DNA of 64,000 nucleotides from NCBI GenBank assembly GCA_965220485.1, contig OZ244832.1, positions 3,100,001 through 3,164,000 on the forward strand, read 5' to 3'. Numbering within the stretch: the first letter of the stretch is position 1; each line of letters begins with the position of its first letter. The notes beneath the pieces were generated by a model. The model made no database searches. It had not been told where the DNA came from and saw only the letters and a list, made by a program, of their open reading frames with translations. Origin of the DNA: Aldehydirespirator sp965220485. GTDB taxonomy: Bacteria; Actinomycetota; Acidimicrobiia; Acidimicrobiales; Aldehydirespiratoraceae. The translations under genes and the position numbers were made by a program. Positions 41,328 to 50,226 of this stretch are shown here, in pieces.

Positions 41328-42959
41328 CTAGGACTCACGCAAACGCCGGTAGTGGGCGATCAGTGACGCTGTGGACGGGTCGTGGGACCCCTCAGGCCCG
41401 CTGGGATCGCCTGCAAGGTCATCGACTATGGCGTCCGCGAGTTGCTTGCCGCGCTCGACGCCGAACTGGTCGAAGCTGTTGATTCCCCAGACGGCTCCCT
41501 GCACCACTGTCTGGTGCTCGTAGAGCGCTACTAGCTGGCCCAGCACAGACGGGGTCAACGCAGGGGCCATGATGACCGTGGACGGGCGGTTCCCGGGCAG
41601 CTCGCGATGGGGATCCTCCCCCGCCGCGGACGCAGCGCCGAAGGCCAGCGCAGCGGCCTGGGCGAAGCAGTTGGCCACCAGGGCCCCATGGCGCGCTCCG
41701 GCATCGGCAACGCCAGCCGTGTCGGCATCCGGACGGGCGAAGACGATGAAGTCGGCGGGAACGACGGTCGTGCCCTGGTGCAGGAACTGATGGAAGGAGT
41801 GCTGGCTGTCGGTCCCCATGCCGCCCCACACCACCTCGGCGGTCTCGCAGCCCACCGGACTGCCGTCGAGGCGGACCCGCTTGCCGTTGGACTCCATGAC
41901 GACCTGCTGCAACCAGGCAGGAAACAGGTGCAGCCTCTGCGAGTACGGCACCACCGCCCGTGACTGCAGACCCCAGAAGTTCCGGTACCACACCGCCAGC
42001 AGGCCCAGCAGCATCGGAGCACAGGCCGGCGGCGCCACCGCGGCGACGTGCTCGTCGACAGCTCGCATCCCGGCCAGCATCTCCGCGAAGTTGTCGTCGC
42101 CGATGGCCACTACCAGCGCCAGCGCAGCCGAGGATCCCAGCGAGAAGCGTCCCCCGACCCAGTCCCACATCATGAAGACGTCGTCGGGGGCGATACCGAA
42201 TCGCACCGCCGCGTCAGCGTCCGCGGTCACCGCCACGAAATGGCGATCCGCGGCGTCAGAGCCGAGCGCCGACCCCGCCCAAGCCCGAGCGGCGCGGGCA
42301 TTGGCCAGCGTCTCGGCGGTACCGAAGCTCTTCGACACCACCACGAACAGCGTCTCAGCCGGATCGAGGCCGTCCAGGCACGACGCCAGCGCGGCCGGGT
42401 CGATGTTGGACACGAACCGGCACTCGACACCGGGACGGCGGAACGCGGCCAGCGCCTCGTAGGCCATGGCCGGGCCCAGGTGCGAGCCGCCGATCCCGAG
42501 GCTCACCACCGTGCGGATCGACCGGCCCGTGGCCCCCCGCCTCTCCCCCGAACCCGGAGCCCGCGCGAAGGCCCCCATCCGGTCGCGTTCGGCGGCAACG
42601 GCAGGCGCCAGCTCGGTCCCGCCCGCTACAACGGCGTCGCCGGGCCGGGCCCGCAGAGCGGTGTGCAACACAGCGCGGCCCTCAGTGGTGTTGACCGGCT
42701 CGCCCGCCAGCATCGCCGCGATCCGCTCGCTCACCCCGGCCCGGGCCGCAAGGGCCAGCAGCAACTCAACGGTGGTGCCGGTGACCAGATGCCGGGACCA
42801 GTCGATCACCAGATCGCCCGCCATCGAGACACAGCGCCCGGCCCGGCCCGGGTCGGCCTCGAACAGCCCTGCCAGATGCGCGCCGCCTGCTTGCAGCTCA
42901 CGGGTGTGGCGGACCAGCGCGGACCACTCCTCGGTGGCGGTGATGTCAGTCCTGGTCAC
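41328..42959 (-). CDS. pgi: Glucose-6-phosphate isomerase
   Basis: A 543-residue enzyme of glycolysis and gluconeogenesis. Signatures: SLGIGGSHLGPAMAYEAL, VVVSKSFGTAETLANA, WDWVGGRFSLGSSAAL, the GTDSQHSFHQFLHQGT catalytic region and the C-terminal GAVWGINSFDQFGVERGKQLA. Length is normal. It is unrelated to its neighbours and may be a single transcription unit, reading away from the cytochrome gene 33 bp upstream on the same strand. Confidence 0.96.
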   Translation of the reverse strand: MTRTDITATEEWSALVRHTRELQAGGAHLAGLFEADPGRAGRCVSMAGDLVIDWSRHLVTGTTVELLLALAARAGVSERIAAMLAGEPVNTTEGRAVLHTALRARPGDAVVAGGTELAPAVAAERDRMGAFARAPGSGERRGATGRSIRTVVSLGIGGSHLGPAMAYEALAAFRRPGVECRFVSNIDPAALASCLDGLDPAETLFVVVSKSFGTAETLANARAARAWAGSALGSDAADRHFVAVTADADAAVRFGIAPDDVFMMWDWVGGRFSLGSSAALALVVAIGDDNFAEMLAGMRAVDEHVAAVAPPACAPMLLGLLAVWYRNFWGLQSRAVVPYSQRLHLFPAWLQQVVMESNGKRVRLDGSPVGCETAEVVWGGMGTDSQHSFHQFLHQGTTVVPADFIVFARPDADTAGVADAGARHGALVANCFAQAAALAFGAASAAGEDPHRELPGNRPSTVIMAPALTPSVLGQLVALYEHQTVVQGAVWGINSFDQFGVERGKQLADAIVDDLAGDPSGPEGSHDPSTASLIAHYRRLRES

Positions 42960-42992
42960 TGGCCTCGGGCCTGGCCCGACCGGCCCGGCCGG

Positions 42993-43817
42993 CTACTCGC
43001 CGACGGCGAGATCTATGCCGTGGCCCTCGGCGGCCTCGGTTAGCAAGGCGCTGATCTCGTCGGGCGAGCCGGTCTCGAAGGTTGGGCCGTCGGCCACCAG
43101 AGCGAGCAGCATCTCCTCTTCGTGTGCAGCCTTCTCGGCGTCGAGGCCGCCGTGGATGACCCGCTCGTAGTACACCACCGACACCAGGTCCTCGAAGCTC
43201 AGGTTGGAGAAGCCGCTCATGCCGCTGGCGAAGCTGTCGACCTCGCGCGGGCCGCCGGGACGGGCCGGGTTGCCGTAGGTGTCGAGTCCCAGGCGCTTGG
43301 TGCCGGCAGTGCCCAGGTACACCCAGGACAGGTGATGGGCCAAGCCGTCGAAGCCAGGGGCAGGTCCGAACGTCAGGAGCAGCTCCCCGTCGCTGAGCTG
43401 GCGGCCAGTGGCGGAGCCGGAGCCGTCCGCGCCATGGCACGAAGCGCAAGTGCTGTACACGGCGGCGCCGTTGTCAACCAGCACCAGTTCATCGGAGTCA
43501 GGAGGCTCCAGCATGCCCACATAGAAAATGGCCCAGATAGGCAGGAACACCATCACCGACGCGGCCCAGTACGGCATCCGCTTGCGCTGGTGAGCCGCCT
43601 CGACGTAGGGCGGATCCGGTTCGGGGGGAGGCGGCGGGAGAGCCTCCGGGATAGGGGCGGGAGCGGCCGGCGCGGGCGCCGCCGCCGCGACCACCGCAGG
43701 AGCCGCAGGCGAGGCCTCGGCGCCGGGCGCCGCGTCGCCGCCATCTGGAGGTGCACCGGTCAGCTCGGTCCGGCGCTGACGCGAGCGTTCGAGCAGATAG
43801 TCGGGAACCTCGACCAC
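42993..43817 (-). CDS. Membrane-anchored c-type cytochrome
   Basis: A 274-residue protein. An Ala/Pro-rich cytoplasmic N-terminus (to about residue 75) is followed by one membrane helix (WAASVMVFLPIWAIFYVGML) and an outside domain with a single haem site STCASCHGADG near residue 127; a Met ligand is probably in the FASGMSGFSNLS region. It would shuttle electrons at the membrane. Similar anchored cytochromes accompany respiratory oxidases or dehydrogenases in Acidimicrobiia; no oxidase is in the window, so the partner is unknown. Confidence 0.85.
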   Translation of the reverse strand: MVEVPDYLLERSRQRRTELTGAPPDGGDAAPGAEASPAAPAVVAAAAPAPAAPAPIPEALPPPPPEPDPPYVEAAHQRKRMPYWAASVMVFLPIWAIFYVGMLEPPDSDELVLVDNGAAVYSTCASCHGADGSGSATGRQLSDGELLLTFGPAPGFDGLAHHLSWVYLGTAGTKRLGLDTYGNPARPGGPREVDSFASGMSGFSNLSFEDLVSVVYYERVIHGGLDAEKAAHEEEMLLALVADGPTFETGSPDEISALLTEAAEGHGIDLAVGE

Positions 43818-43911
43818 TTAGCGTCTCCAGCGGCGGTTGGGGGCGGACCGGACGCCGGAGCGTCGAACCCCGGCGACAAGAGGATAGGCGGTCGGGCCGC
43901 GCTTGGCGTCC

Positions 43912-44035
43912 CTAGAGGCCGAGCGGATAGGCGGCAAGCTACGAGAATCTCGTGAGGCGCAGAGCGAGGCCGTGGCCCGAGCGGCCCGTGAGCGCAGCGA
44001 ACAAGAGCGGGAGACTAGAGGCCGAGCGGATAGGC
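43912..44035 (-). repeat. Dispersed intergenic repeat, full minus-orientation copy plus extra end module
   Basis: Reading the minus strand from 44014, CTCCCGCTCTTGTTCGCTGC... runs to CCTATCCGCTCGGCCTCTAGG at 43912. An additional end module AGAGGCCGAGCGGATAGG lies at 44017-44034. The whole 270-bp gap between the cytochrome and soxG genes otherwise shows no gene. Confidence 0.85.
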
Positions 44036-44089
44036 GGCAAGCCACGGGCCGGCCGGGCCGAGTGCCGCGACTTTCCTGCGCTGGGCCGA

Positions 44090-44671
44090 CTACGCGCTGG
44101 CCGGGCCGACGGACAGGCCGAACTCGTCGCCGGCGTCGATGAGGGCATCGAAGAGGTACTGGCCGAAGGAGCGGTCGCAGAAGATCAGGTAGGACGGCGT
44201 GCCGCCGACATCGTTGCGAGCAATGTCGCAAGTGACCTTGGCCACCGACGCGGAGGCGACCGCGCCGTCCGGCGTCATCGGATCGGACCAGTCGAGGCTG
44301 CACACCTTCTCCAGCATCCGGGCCGCGTCCTGGCCGGTGATCCGGAACAGGGCCCGGCCATGGGTCCAGTCGAGAGCAGTCACGAAGTCCGAGGAATCCA
44401 GTCCGTCAAGGCTCGCCACGGCCTCGGCCACCGCGCCCGCGGCGCCGGCAACGATCCACTCTCCGGGCCTGGAGCCCAGCACCATCGCCCCGTCCGGGGT
44501 GACCCGCGACGAGCCGAACGGCGCATCGAGCCGCTCAGCGGCGGCGCCGCCGGCCGCGGCCCGCACTAGCCACTTCACCATGGCGCTGGAGTCGGCCAGC
44601 ATCAGATGACCGGCGGAGGCCGTCGAGTAGCGGCTCACCACGGGGCTCTCGACAGCGAGCGGATCAGCCAC
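44090..44671 (-). CDS. soxG: Sarcosine oxidase gamma / N-methylglutamate dehydrogenase subunit D
   Basis: A 193-residue protein with the weakly conserved gamma-subunit fold: DAPFGSSRVTPDGAMVLGSRPGEWIVAG, VTALDWTHGRALFRITGQDAARML, VAKVTCDIARN and YLIFCDRSFGQYLFDALIDAGDEFG. It is related to GcvT and packs against the alpha subunit in heterotetrameric sarcosine oxidase. Its ATG overlaps the soxA stop by 8 bp. It is the last gene of the four-gene operon. Confidence 0.85.
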   Translation of the reverse strand: MADPLAVESPVVSRYSTASAGHLMLADSSAMVKWLVRAAAGGAAAERLDAPFGSSRVTPDGAMVLGSRPGEWIVAGAAGAVAEAVASLDGLDSSDFVTALDWTHGRALFRITGQDAARMLEKVCSLDWSDPMTPDGAVASASVAKVTCDIARNDVGGTPSYLIFCDRSFGQYLFDALIDAGDEFGLSVGPASA

Positions 44672-47513
44672 GGAGACGCTCCCCCTCAGGATCGAAATGG
44701 GCGTGGTGGTCCATCACGGTGGCGCTGATGCGCTCACCCGAGGTCAACAGCACCGTCAGCTTGGTGCCGCCCGCGGCCAGGTCGGGCTCCACCTGGCCCA
44801 GACAGATCGACCGTCCCAGCGTGGGAGACATGCGGGCCGAGGTGATCCGGCCCAGTATCTCGTTGGTGTCGCCCCGCACGATCTGGGCGGCCTCGTCGGG
44901 GACCACGTTGGGATCGTCGGGCTGGATGGCCACGATCATGGGCAGTTGGCGGTCGATGGCCCAGGCCAACTCGGGCATGCCCGCGAAGTCGTCCTTGTCG
45001 AGCTTGATCAGCGGGCCCAGGCCCGTGCTCGGAGCCAGGGTGAGGCCGTCGGTGTCCTGACCCACGATGAAATGGCCCTTCTCGAGGCGCATGATGCGCT
45101 GGCCCTCCAGACCGAACGGACCGGCACCGAGATCGGCGCCCGCGTCCATGAGCGCCTCCCACACATGCAGGCCGTGGCCCGCGGGGACGTGCAGCTCGAA
45201 GGACAGCTCGCCGGTGAAGCCGATTCGCCACATGAAGCAGTCCGGCACGCCGGCCACCGTCGCCGTGCGAACCTCCATGTAGGCGAAGGCCTCCGGCGAC
45301 AGGTCCACACCCTCGGTCACCCTGCTCACCAGCTCCCGGGACTTGGGTCCGGCCACGTTGATGCTGGCATAGGCGGTGGTGACCGGGGTGACGTGCACCC
45401 TCCAGTCGGGGCGCTCGGTCTGCAGCCAGTTCTCGATCCACTCCCACACGCCGCCCGCGCCCGAACTGGTGGTGGTCATCAGGTAGTGGTCGGTGCCGAG
45501 GCGGCCGGTCACGCCGTCGTCGAACACCACGCCGTCCTCGGCGCACATCATCCCGTAGCGCACCTTGCCCACCGGCAGCTTCGACCACTTGTTGGTGTAG
45601 AGCAGGTTGAGCAGCTTCGGGATGTCGGGGCCGCGCAAGTCCAGCTTGCCCAGCGGCGTGACGTCGATCAGGCCGACGTTGGTGCGCACGTTGCGCACCT
45701 CCGCGGCGGGATCGCCGTAGTGGTCGGGACGGATCCACTGGCCGGCGAGGATGGTGCGAACGCCGTTGGCCTCGTGCCAAGGATGGATCGACGACACCCG
45801 CACCGGCTCGAACACCCGCCCGGCCAGCGCGCCCAGCGTGAGCGGCGCGTACGGGGGCCGCCACACCGTTGTGCCCACCTGGGCGATGGTCTCGCCCCGG
45901 GCCTCGGCGATGGCGGCCACGGTGTTGACCGTCTCGAGCTTGCCCTGCGAGGGCCCCATGGTGGCGGTGGTGTAGCGCTTGGCCAGCTCCACCGAGTCGT
46001 AGCCCTCCCGGGCCGCGGCGACCAGATCCTTGGAGCTGACGTCCTCGGAGAAGTCGACCATGCCGTGCGTGTCCGAGCGGTACAGCTCAGGATGGGCGTC
46101 GCGGCCCAGCGAAGTCCGCTCATCGGGCGCCCAGGCCGGCTCGGCGCCGTCGACTGGGAGAGCCCGAGCGGTGCGGGCCTGGAGTCGGTGGGCCACCGCC
46201 GCGGCCCGCTGCGCGGCCAGGCGTCCGGTGGCGGCGCCGTGGGCCCGCAGGTCGTCGAGCTTGCCGTCCCCGGCCAGCCCGCCCGTGGGCAGCACGTTGC
46301 CGGGTGGATCCGACGGGAAGAACCGGGCAACCTCGGCGTCGTAGACGGGCCGGTCACCGGCCATGTTGAGCAGCGAGGTGGGAGCGGTCCAGCCGGCGGC
46401 CACGACGAGCAGGTCGGCTTCGATGCGGGTCTCGCCCGCGACCACGGCCTCCACCGCCCTCGACGCGCCCTGGGCCGCGCTGATGCGCCGGCCCTCGCGG
46501 CCGTCGATCACCGCGGCGACCTCCACCCCGACCCGGTCGAGGTCGGCGGCGGCGGCGTCGCCCTCGGAGTTGGCCGTGAACACCACCGCCCGCTCGCCCG
46601 GCTTGACCCCCCACAGGTTGATCAAGCGACGGGCCGCGCCCGAGGTGATCACTCCGGGCCGGTCGTTGCCCGAGAACACGTAGGGTCTCTCGATCAGGCC
46701 CGGCGCAGCCACCAGCACCTTGGCCCGAGCCTTGATGAGGCGCTCCACCGCTACGGGGTGGTTGCGCTGCACGATCCCGAGCCAGTTGTCCTCGTACCGG
46801 CCCGTGACGGTTGAGTCGGTGAGAACCTCCACGTCGGAGGCGTCGAGTGCCGCTCGCAGCTCGACCAGCGCGGCGCGGGCCGATTCGCTGCTGCAGTAGC
46901 GCAGATGGCCGCCCACTGCGTGCTGGTGCTCCACCAGCATCACCCGGGCACCGGCGGAGGCCGCGGCCAGAGCCGCCTCGATCCCGGCCGGCCCGGCGCC
47001 GGCCACCACGACGTCGGGATGGGTGTAGCGCTTGTCGTGGTAGCGGTGGGGCGTGTCCAGGTCGATCTTGCCGCCCGGCGCAAACGTTGCCAGCACCCGC
47101 TCGTAGGCGGGCCACAGCCGCTGCGGGCGCATGAACGTCTTGTAGTAGAAGCCGGCCGTCAGGAAACGCCCGACCAGGCCGTTGGCCGCCTTGATGTCGC
47201 GGTGCAGCGACGGCCACACGTTCTGGGCCCGCACGTCCATGCCCGACTCCAGCAGGCGGTGCCCGGCCCGCACGTTGGGATCGTCGCCCACCTGCACTAG
47301 CAGGTTGGGATCCCAGTAGTCGGCGGTGAGGATGCCGCGGGGCCGGTGGTACTTCATGGAGCGCGAGAACACGTGCTCCCCTGCGGCGGCCAGCGCCGAG
47401 GCGATGGTGTCGCCCTCGAAGCCACTGAACCGCTTGCCGTTCCAGCGGAACCGCAGCTTGGCGGACCGGTCGATCACCTCGGTGGGCCGCGCGCCCAGGC
47501 GGCTCATGGTCAT
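44664..47513 (-). CDS. soxA: Sarcosine oxidase alpha / N-methylglutamate dehydrogenase subunit C
   Basis: A 949-residue subunit: N-terminal Fer2-like domain (FRWNGKRFSGFEGDTIASALAAAG, SRSMKYHRPRG), an NAD/FAD domain (VVVAGAGPAGIEAALAAASAGARVMLVE) and a C-terminal GcvT folate domain from about residue 560 (SSIHPWHEANG, RIGFTGELSFELHVP, MRLEKGHFIVGQDTDG). In the sarcosine oxidase complex it binds folate and accepts the methyl-derived formaldehyde. The start is the last ATG of a 35-bp ladder that links it to soxD. Whether the complex prefers sarcosine or N-methylglutamate cannot be told from sequence alone. Confidence 0.9.
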   Translation of the reverse strand: MTMSRLGARPTEVIDRSAKLRFRWNGKRFSGFEGDTIASALAAAGEHVFSRSMKYHRPRGILTADYWDPNLLVQVGDDPNVRAGHRLLESGMDVRAQNVWPSLHRDIKAANGLVGRFLTAGFYYKTFMRPQRLWPAYERVLATFAPGGKIDLDTPHRYHDKRYTHPDVVVAGAGPAGIEAALAAASAGARVMLVEHQHAVGGHLRYCSSESARAALVELRAALDASDVEVLTDSTVTGRYEDNWLGIVQRNHPVAVERLIKARAKVLVAAPGLIERPYVFSGNDRPGVITSGAARRLINLWGVKPGERAVVFTANSEGDAAAADLDRVGVEVAAVIDGREGRRISAAQGASRAVEAVVAGETRIEADLLVVAAGWTAPTSLLNMAGDRPVYDAEVARFFPSDPPGNVLPTGGLAGDGKLDDLRAHGAATGRLAAQRAAAVAHRLQARTARALPVDGAEPAWAPDERTSLGRDAHPELYRSDTHGMVDFSEDVSSKDLVAAAREGYDSVELAKRYTTATMGPSQGKLETVNTVAAIAEARGETIAQVGTTVWRPPYAPLTLGALAGRVFEPVRVSSIHPWHEANGVRTILAGQWIRPDHYGDPAAEVRNVRTNVGLIDVTPLGKLDLRGPDIPKLLNLLYTNKWSKLPVGKVRYGMMCAEDGVVFDDGVTGRLGTDHYLMTTTSSGAGGVWEWIENWLQTERPDWRVHVTPVTTAYASINVAGPKSRELVSRVTEGVDLSPEAFAYMEVRTATVAGVPDCFMWRIGFTGELSFELHVPAGHGLHVWEALMDAGADLGAGPFGLEGQRIMRLEKGHFIVGQDTDGLTLAPSTGLGPLIKLDKDDFAGMPELAWAIDRQLPMIVAIQPDDPNVVPDEAAQIVRGDTNEILGRITSARMSPTLGRSICLGQVEPDLAAGGTKLTVLLTSGERISATVMDHHAHFDPEGERLRG

Positions 47514-47583
47514 GCCGAGGCCTCCGGTGGAAGGGACGGACCGGTCATGCCGAGGCCTCCGGTGGAAGGGACGGACCGGTCAT
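47511..47583 (-). repeat. 35-bp tandem repeat: ladder of two ATGA-linked mini-ORFs joining soxD to soxA
   Basis: On the minus strand ATGs lie at 47583, 47548 and 47513, 35 bp apart. The first overlaps the soxD TGA, the last is the soxA start, and each of the two units encodes MTGPSLPPEASA followed by a TGA that overlaps the next ATG. The sequence is unrelated to the hemC/hemD ladder, but the design is the same. Confidence 0.9.
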
Positions 47584-47852
47584 GCCTTGCCGCCTCGCTT
47601 GTCGCCGGGCGCCGGCGGGTGTCGGAACTCGTTGGTGGCCGTGTTGCGCTCGAGGGTGAACCAGCGGCGGCAGCCCGACCGGCAGTACCAGGTCTCCCGC
47701 AGCCAGCCGGCCGGGTTGTCGCGCAGGTAGAGATAGCCCCGCCACTGCAGGGGGGAAGCAGTGGCGGGGTCGGGGCGAGCATGAGACTCGCCGCCGTACC
47801 GCAGGTCGGCAGAGTTGCGCGGCCCGCAGTTGGGACAGGGAACCAGCAGCAT
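47580..47852 (-). CDS. soxD: Sarcosine oxidase delta / N-methylglutamate dehydrogenase subunit B
   Basis: A 90-residue zinc-binding subunit. MLLVPCPNCGPRNSADLRYGGESH, LYLRDNPAGWLRETWYCRSGCRRWFTLERNTATNEF is the family pattern, with zinc ligands in CPNC and the later Cys/His residues. ATG 47852 is chosen because it aligns with the family start; the frame is open to 47957. It stands between soxB and soxA as in known operons. Its stop opens the ladder of mini-ORFs leading to soxA. Confidence 0.9.
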   Translation of the reverse strand: MLLVPCPNCGPRNSADLRYGGESHARPDPATASPLQWRGYLYLRDNPAGWLRETWYCRSGCRRWFTLERNTATNEFRHPPAPGDKRGGKA

Positions 47853-47925
47853 CAGCCGTCGACTCCGTGTGGGCGCGCCACGAGCCGCTGCCGGCGAGCG
47901 GTGCAGCGAGCAGTGAGAGGCAGCA

Positions 47926-49236
47926 TCAGTGCCCCACCGCCGCGGCGCCCTTCTCACCCACCAGCTCGCCCGTGTCGAAGCGGCTGAGAGCGAAGGGCTC
48001 GATCAGTTCGGGGGTCCGGCCGGTGGCGACCGCCTCGGCCATCTGCTCGCCGGAGACCGGCGCGGCTTTGAACCCGTAGGTGCCCCAGCCCACGTCCACC
48101 AGGAAGCCGTCCACCGGGGTGAATCCCATCACCGGCGAGTAGTCGGGGGTCATGTCGCACAGGCCGGACCACTGGCGCAGCAGCCTCATCCGGGAGACGC
48201 CCGGCATGAGCTCGAGCACATGGCCGGCCAGCTCCTCAGTGAACTCCAGCGAGCCCCGGATCGAGTAGGTGGCCACCGGATCGACGGCAGCGCCGAAGAC
48301 GAGCTCTCCCCGGTCGGTCTGGCTGATGTAGACGTGCAAGGAGCCCGACACCACCACCGTGGGCAGGAACACTTTGACCGGCTCGGTGACCGCGGCCTGC
48401 AGCGGGTGGGTGGTGATGGGCAGGCGCACGCCGGCCATGGCCGAGATTAGGCCGGCCCAGCCGGCTGTGCAGTTCACCACGATCGGGGTGGAGATGTCGC
48501 CCCGGTTGGTTCGCACTCCGGTGACCTTGCCCCCAGGTCCCTTGCCGTCGGGGCCCTCGCCGCCCTCGCACAGGATGTCGAGGACCTCGGTCTTCTGGTG
48601 CATCTCGACGCCCATGTGGTCGGCGGCCCGGGCATATCCCCACACCACCGCGTCGTGGCGCACGACCCCGCCCGGCGGATGGTGGAGCGCACCGAGTATC
48701 GGGTAGCGGGGATGGTCGGAGGTGTCGAGACTGGGAGCGATCTTCTTGATCTCATCGGGGCCGATCACGCTGGAGTCAACGCCCTGAAGCTTGTTGACCT
48801 CGGCACGCCAGTTCATGGTGCGCAGGGCACCGTCGGTGTGGGCCAGGGTGAGATGGCCACGCTCGCTGAACATCACATTGATGTTCAGGTCCAGCGCCAT
48901 GGAGTTGTAGAGCTGCAGCGACCGGTCATAGAAGGCCACGCCAGCGGGAGTGAGGTAGTTGGACCGCACGATGGCGGTGTTGCGGCCCGAGGCACCGCTG
49001 CCCAGGTAGGCCTTGTCCACCACGGCCACGTTGGTGATGCCGTGGTTGCGGGCCAGGTAGTAGGCGGTGGCCAAGCCGTGCACGCCCCCGCCGACCACCA
49101 CGGCGTCATAGGAGCGCTTGAGTTCGTTCTCGCGCCACACCCGGGGCCATTGGTCGCCCCGCAGGCCCCGCCAGGCCAGCGCAGCGGCGGAGTACTTCGG
49201 CGGGCGATGTCGCAATCGGCGTCCGATTCCTGTCAT
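47926..49236 (-). CDS. soxB: Sarcosine oxidase beta / N-methylglutamate dehydrogenase subunit A
   Basis: A 436-residue FAD subunit with a Rossmann motif VVVGGGVHGLATAYYLA, GSGASGRNTAIVRSNYLTPAG and the C-terminal VDVGWGTYGFKAAPVSGEQMAEAV. It oxidises the N-methyl amine and passes electrons via FAD and FMN to oxygen or an acceptor. ATG 49236 gives a normal N-terminus (MTGIGRRLRHRPPKY). It heads the soxB-D-A-G operon, equivalent to mgdABCD. The divergent LysR gene probably controls it. Confidence 0.9.
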   Translation of the reverse strand: MTGIGRRLRHRPPKYSAAALAWRGLRGDQWPRVWRENELKRSYDAVVVGGGVHGLATAYYLARNHGITNVAVVDKAYLGSGASGRNTAIVRSNYLTPAGVAFYDRSLQLYNSMALDLNINVMFSERGHLTLAHTDGALRTMNWRAEVNKLQGVDSSVIGPDEIKKIAPSLDTSDHPRYPILGALHHPPGGVVRHDAVVWGYARAADHMGVEMHQKTEVLDILCEGGEGPDGKGPGGKVTGVRTNRGDISTPIVVNCTAGWAGLISAMAGVRLPITTHPLQAAVTEPVKVFLPTVVVSGSLHVYISQTDRGELVFGAAVDPVATYSIRGSLEFTEELAGHVLELMPGVSRMRLLRQWSGLCDMTPDYSPVMGFTPVDGFLVDVGWGTYGFKAAPVSGEQMAEAVATGRTPELIEPFALSRFDTGELVGEKGAAAVGH

Positions 49237-49276
49237 CGCCGTAACAGGGTAGATGGCCCACGAGGAGTAGAGAAGT

Positions 49277-49293
49277 ATCAATATTGGATTGAT
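49277..49293. promoter_or_regulatory. LysR-type operator candidate between soxB and the LysR gene
   Basis: ATCAAT-ATTGG-ATTGAT is an inverted repeat with a 5-bp spacer in the AT-rich divergent promoter region (49237-49319). LysR regulators commonly bind such T-N11-A dyads. Confidence 0.5.
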
Positions 49294-49319
49294 TCAGAGC
49301 TGATGCATATGATTACGGT

Positions 49320-50216
49320 GTGAACCTGCAGCGCCTGCGCTACTTCGTGGCCGTGGCCGAAGAGCTGCACTTCGGCCGGGCCGCCGACCGTCTGAACATG
49401 TCCCAGCCACCGCTCAGCCAGCAGATCCGGCTGCTGGAGCGCGAGCTCGACACGACCCTGTTCGACCGCAGCACCCGGCGAGTGAGCCTCACCGACGCGG
49501 GCGCGTTCCTGTACCCCGAGGCAGTGCGCCTGCTGGCCTCGGCCGACGGTGTCGGCCGGCTCATGGACCAGCACCGCCACGGCCAAGCCGGCACGCTCCG
49601 GGTGGGGTTCGTGGACTCGGCCGCCTACGAGGTGATGCCCCGGGCGCTCAGCGAGTACCGGCGGCGCTGGCCCCGGGTGGACTACGAGCTGCACACGATG
49701 AGCTCCGACGAGCAGGTGCGGGCTCTGCGGGAGGGCCGGATCGATGTGGGCATCGGCCGGGCCGCTTCCGACCCCCAGCACGTGGAGGCGACTCTGGTAA
49801 CCCACGAACGCCTGCTGGTAGCCGCAGGCGCGTCCCACCGGCTGGCAGCGGCATCGACGACCCGCCTGCGCGACCTCGCCGGCGAGACGATCATCGGATT
49901 CGACCGGAGAGTGTCCCCCAGCCTGCACGCCGTGCTCGCGGGAATGCTCGGTGCCGAGGGCGTGCCCTACGACCCGATCATCGAGGCCACCGAGTACACG
50001 ACGATCCTCGGCTTCGTGACCGCGGGCGAGGGGATCGCCATCGTGCCGGCCAGCGTGCAGACCTTCCGGCCGCCCGAGTTGCACTACGTGGCCCTTCAGG
50101 ATCGCTCCGCGTCGGTGCCGCTGCTGCTGCTCACCCGGACCGGGGAGCCCCTGCCTCGGGTAGCCCAAGCCTTGGACGTGGTGGCCGAGCTCTACGCCGC
50201 AGCCGCCTCCGGCTGA
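49320..50216 (+). CDS. LysR-family transcriptional regulator
   Basis: A 298-residue regulator, GTG start. The N-terminal winged helix-turn-helix is complete (LQRLRYFVAVAEELHFGRAADRLNMSQPPLSQQIRLLERELDTTLFDRSTRRVSLTDAG) and is followed by a periplasmic-binding-like effector domain (TLRVGFVDSAAYEVMPRALSEYRRRWPRV, GFVTAGEGIAIVPASVQ). It is divergent from soxB with a dyad between them, so it probably senses an N-methyl compound or product and controls the sox operon and itself. The ligand is unknown. Confidence 0.92.
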   Translation: MNLQRLRYFVAVAEELHFGRAADRLNMSQPPLSQQIRLLERELDTTLFDRSTRRVSLTDAGAFLYPEAVRLLASADGVGRLMDQHRHGQAGTLRVGFVDSAAYEVMPRALSEYRRRWPRVDYELHTMSSDEQVRALREGRIDVGIGRAASDPQHVEATLVTHERLLVAAGASHRLAAASTTRLRDLAGETIIGFDRRVSPSLHAVLAGMLGAEGVPYDPIIEATEYTTILGFVTAGEGIAIVPASVQTFRPPELHYVALQDRSASVPLLLLTRTGEPLPRVAQALDVVAELYAAAASG

Positions 50217-50226
50217 CCGCTATGCC

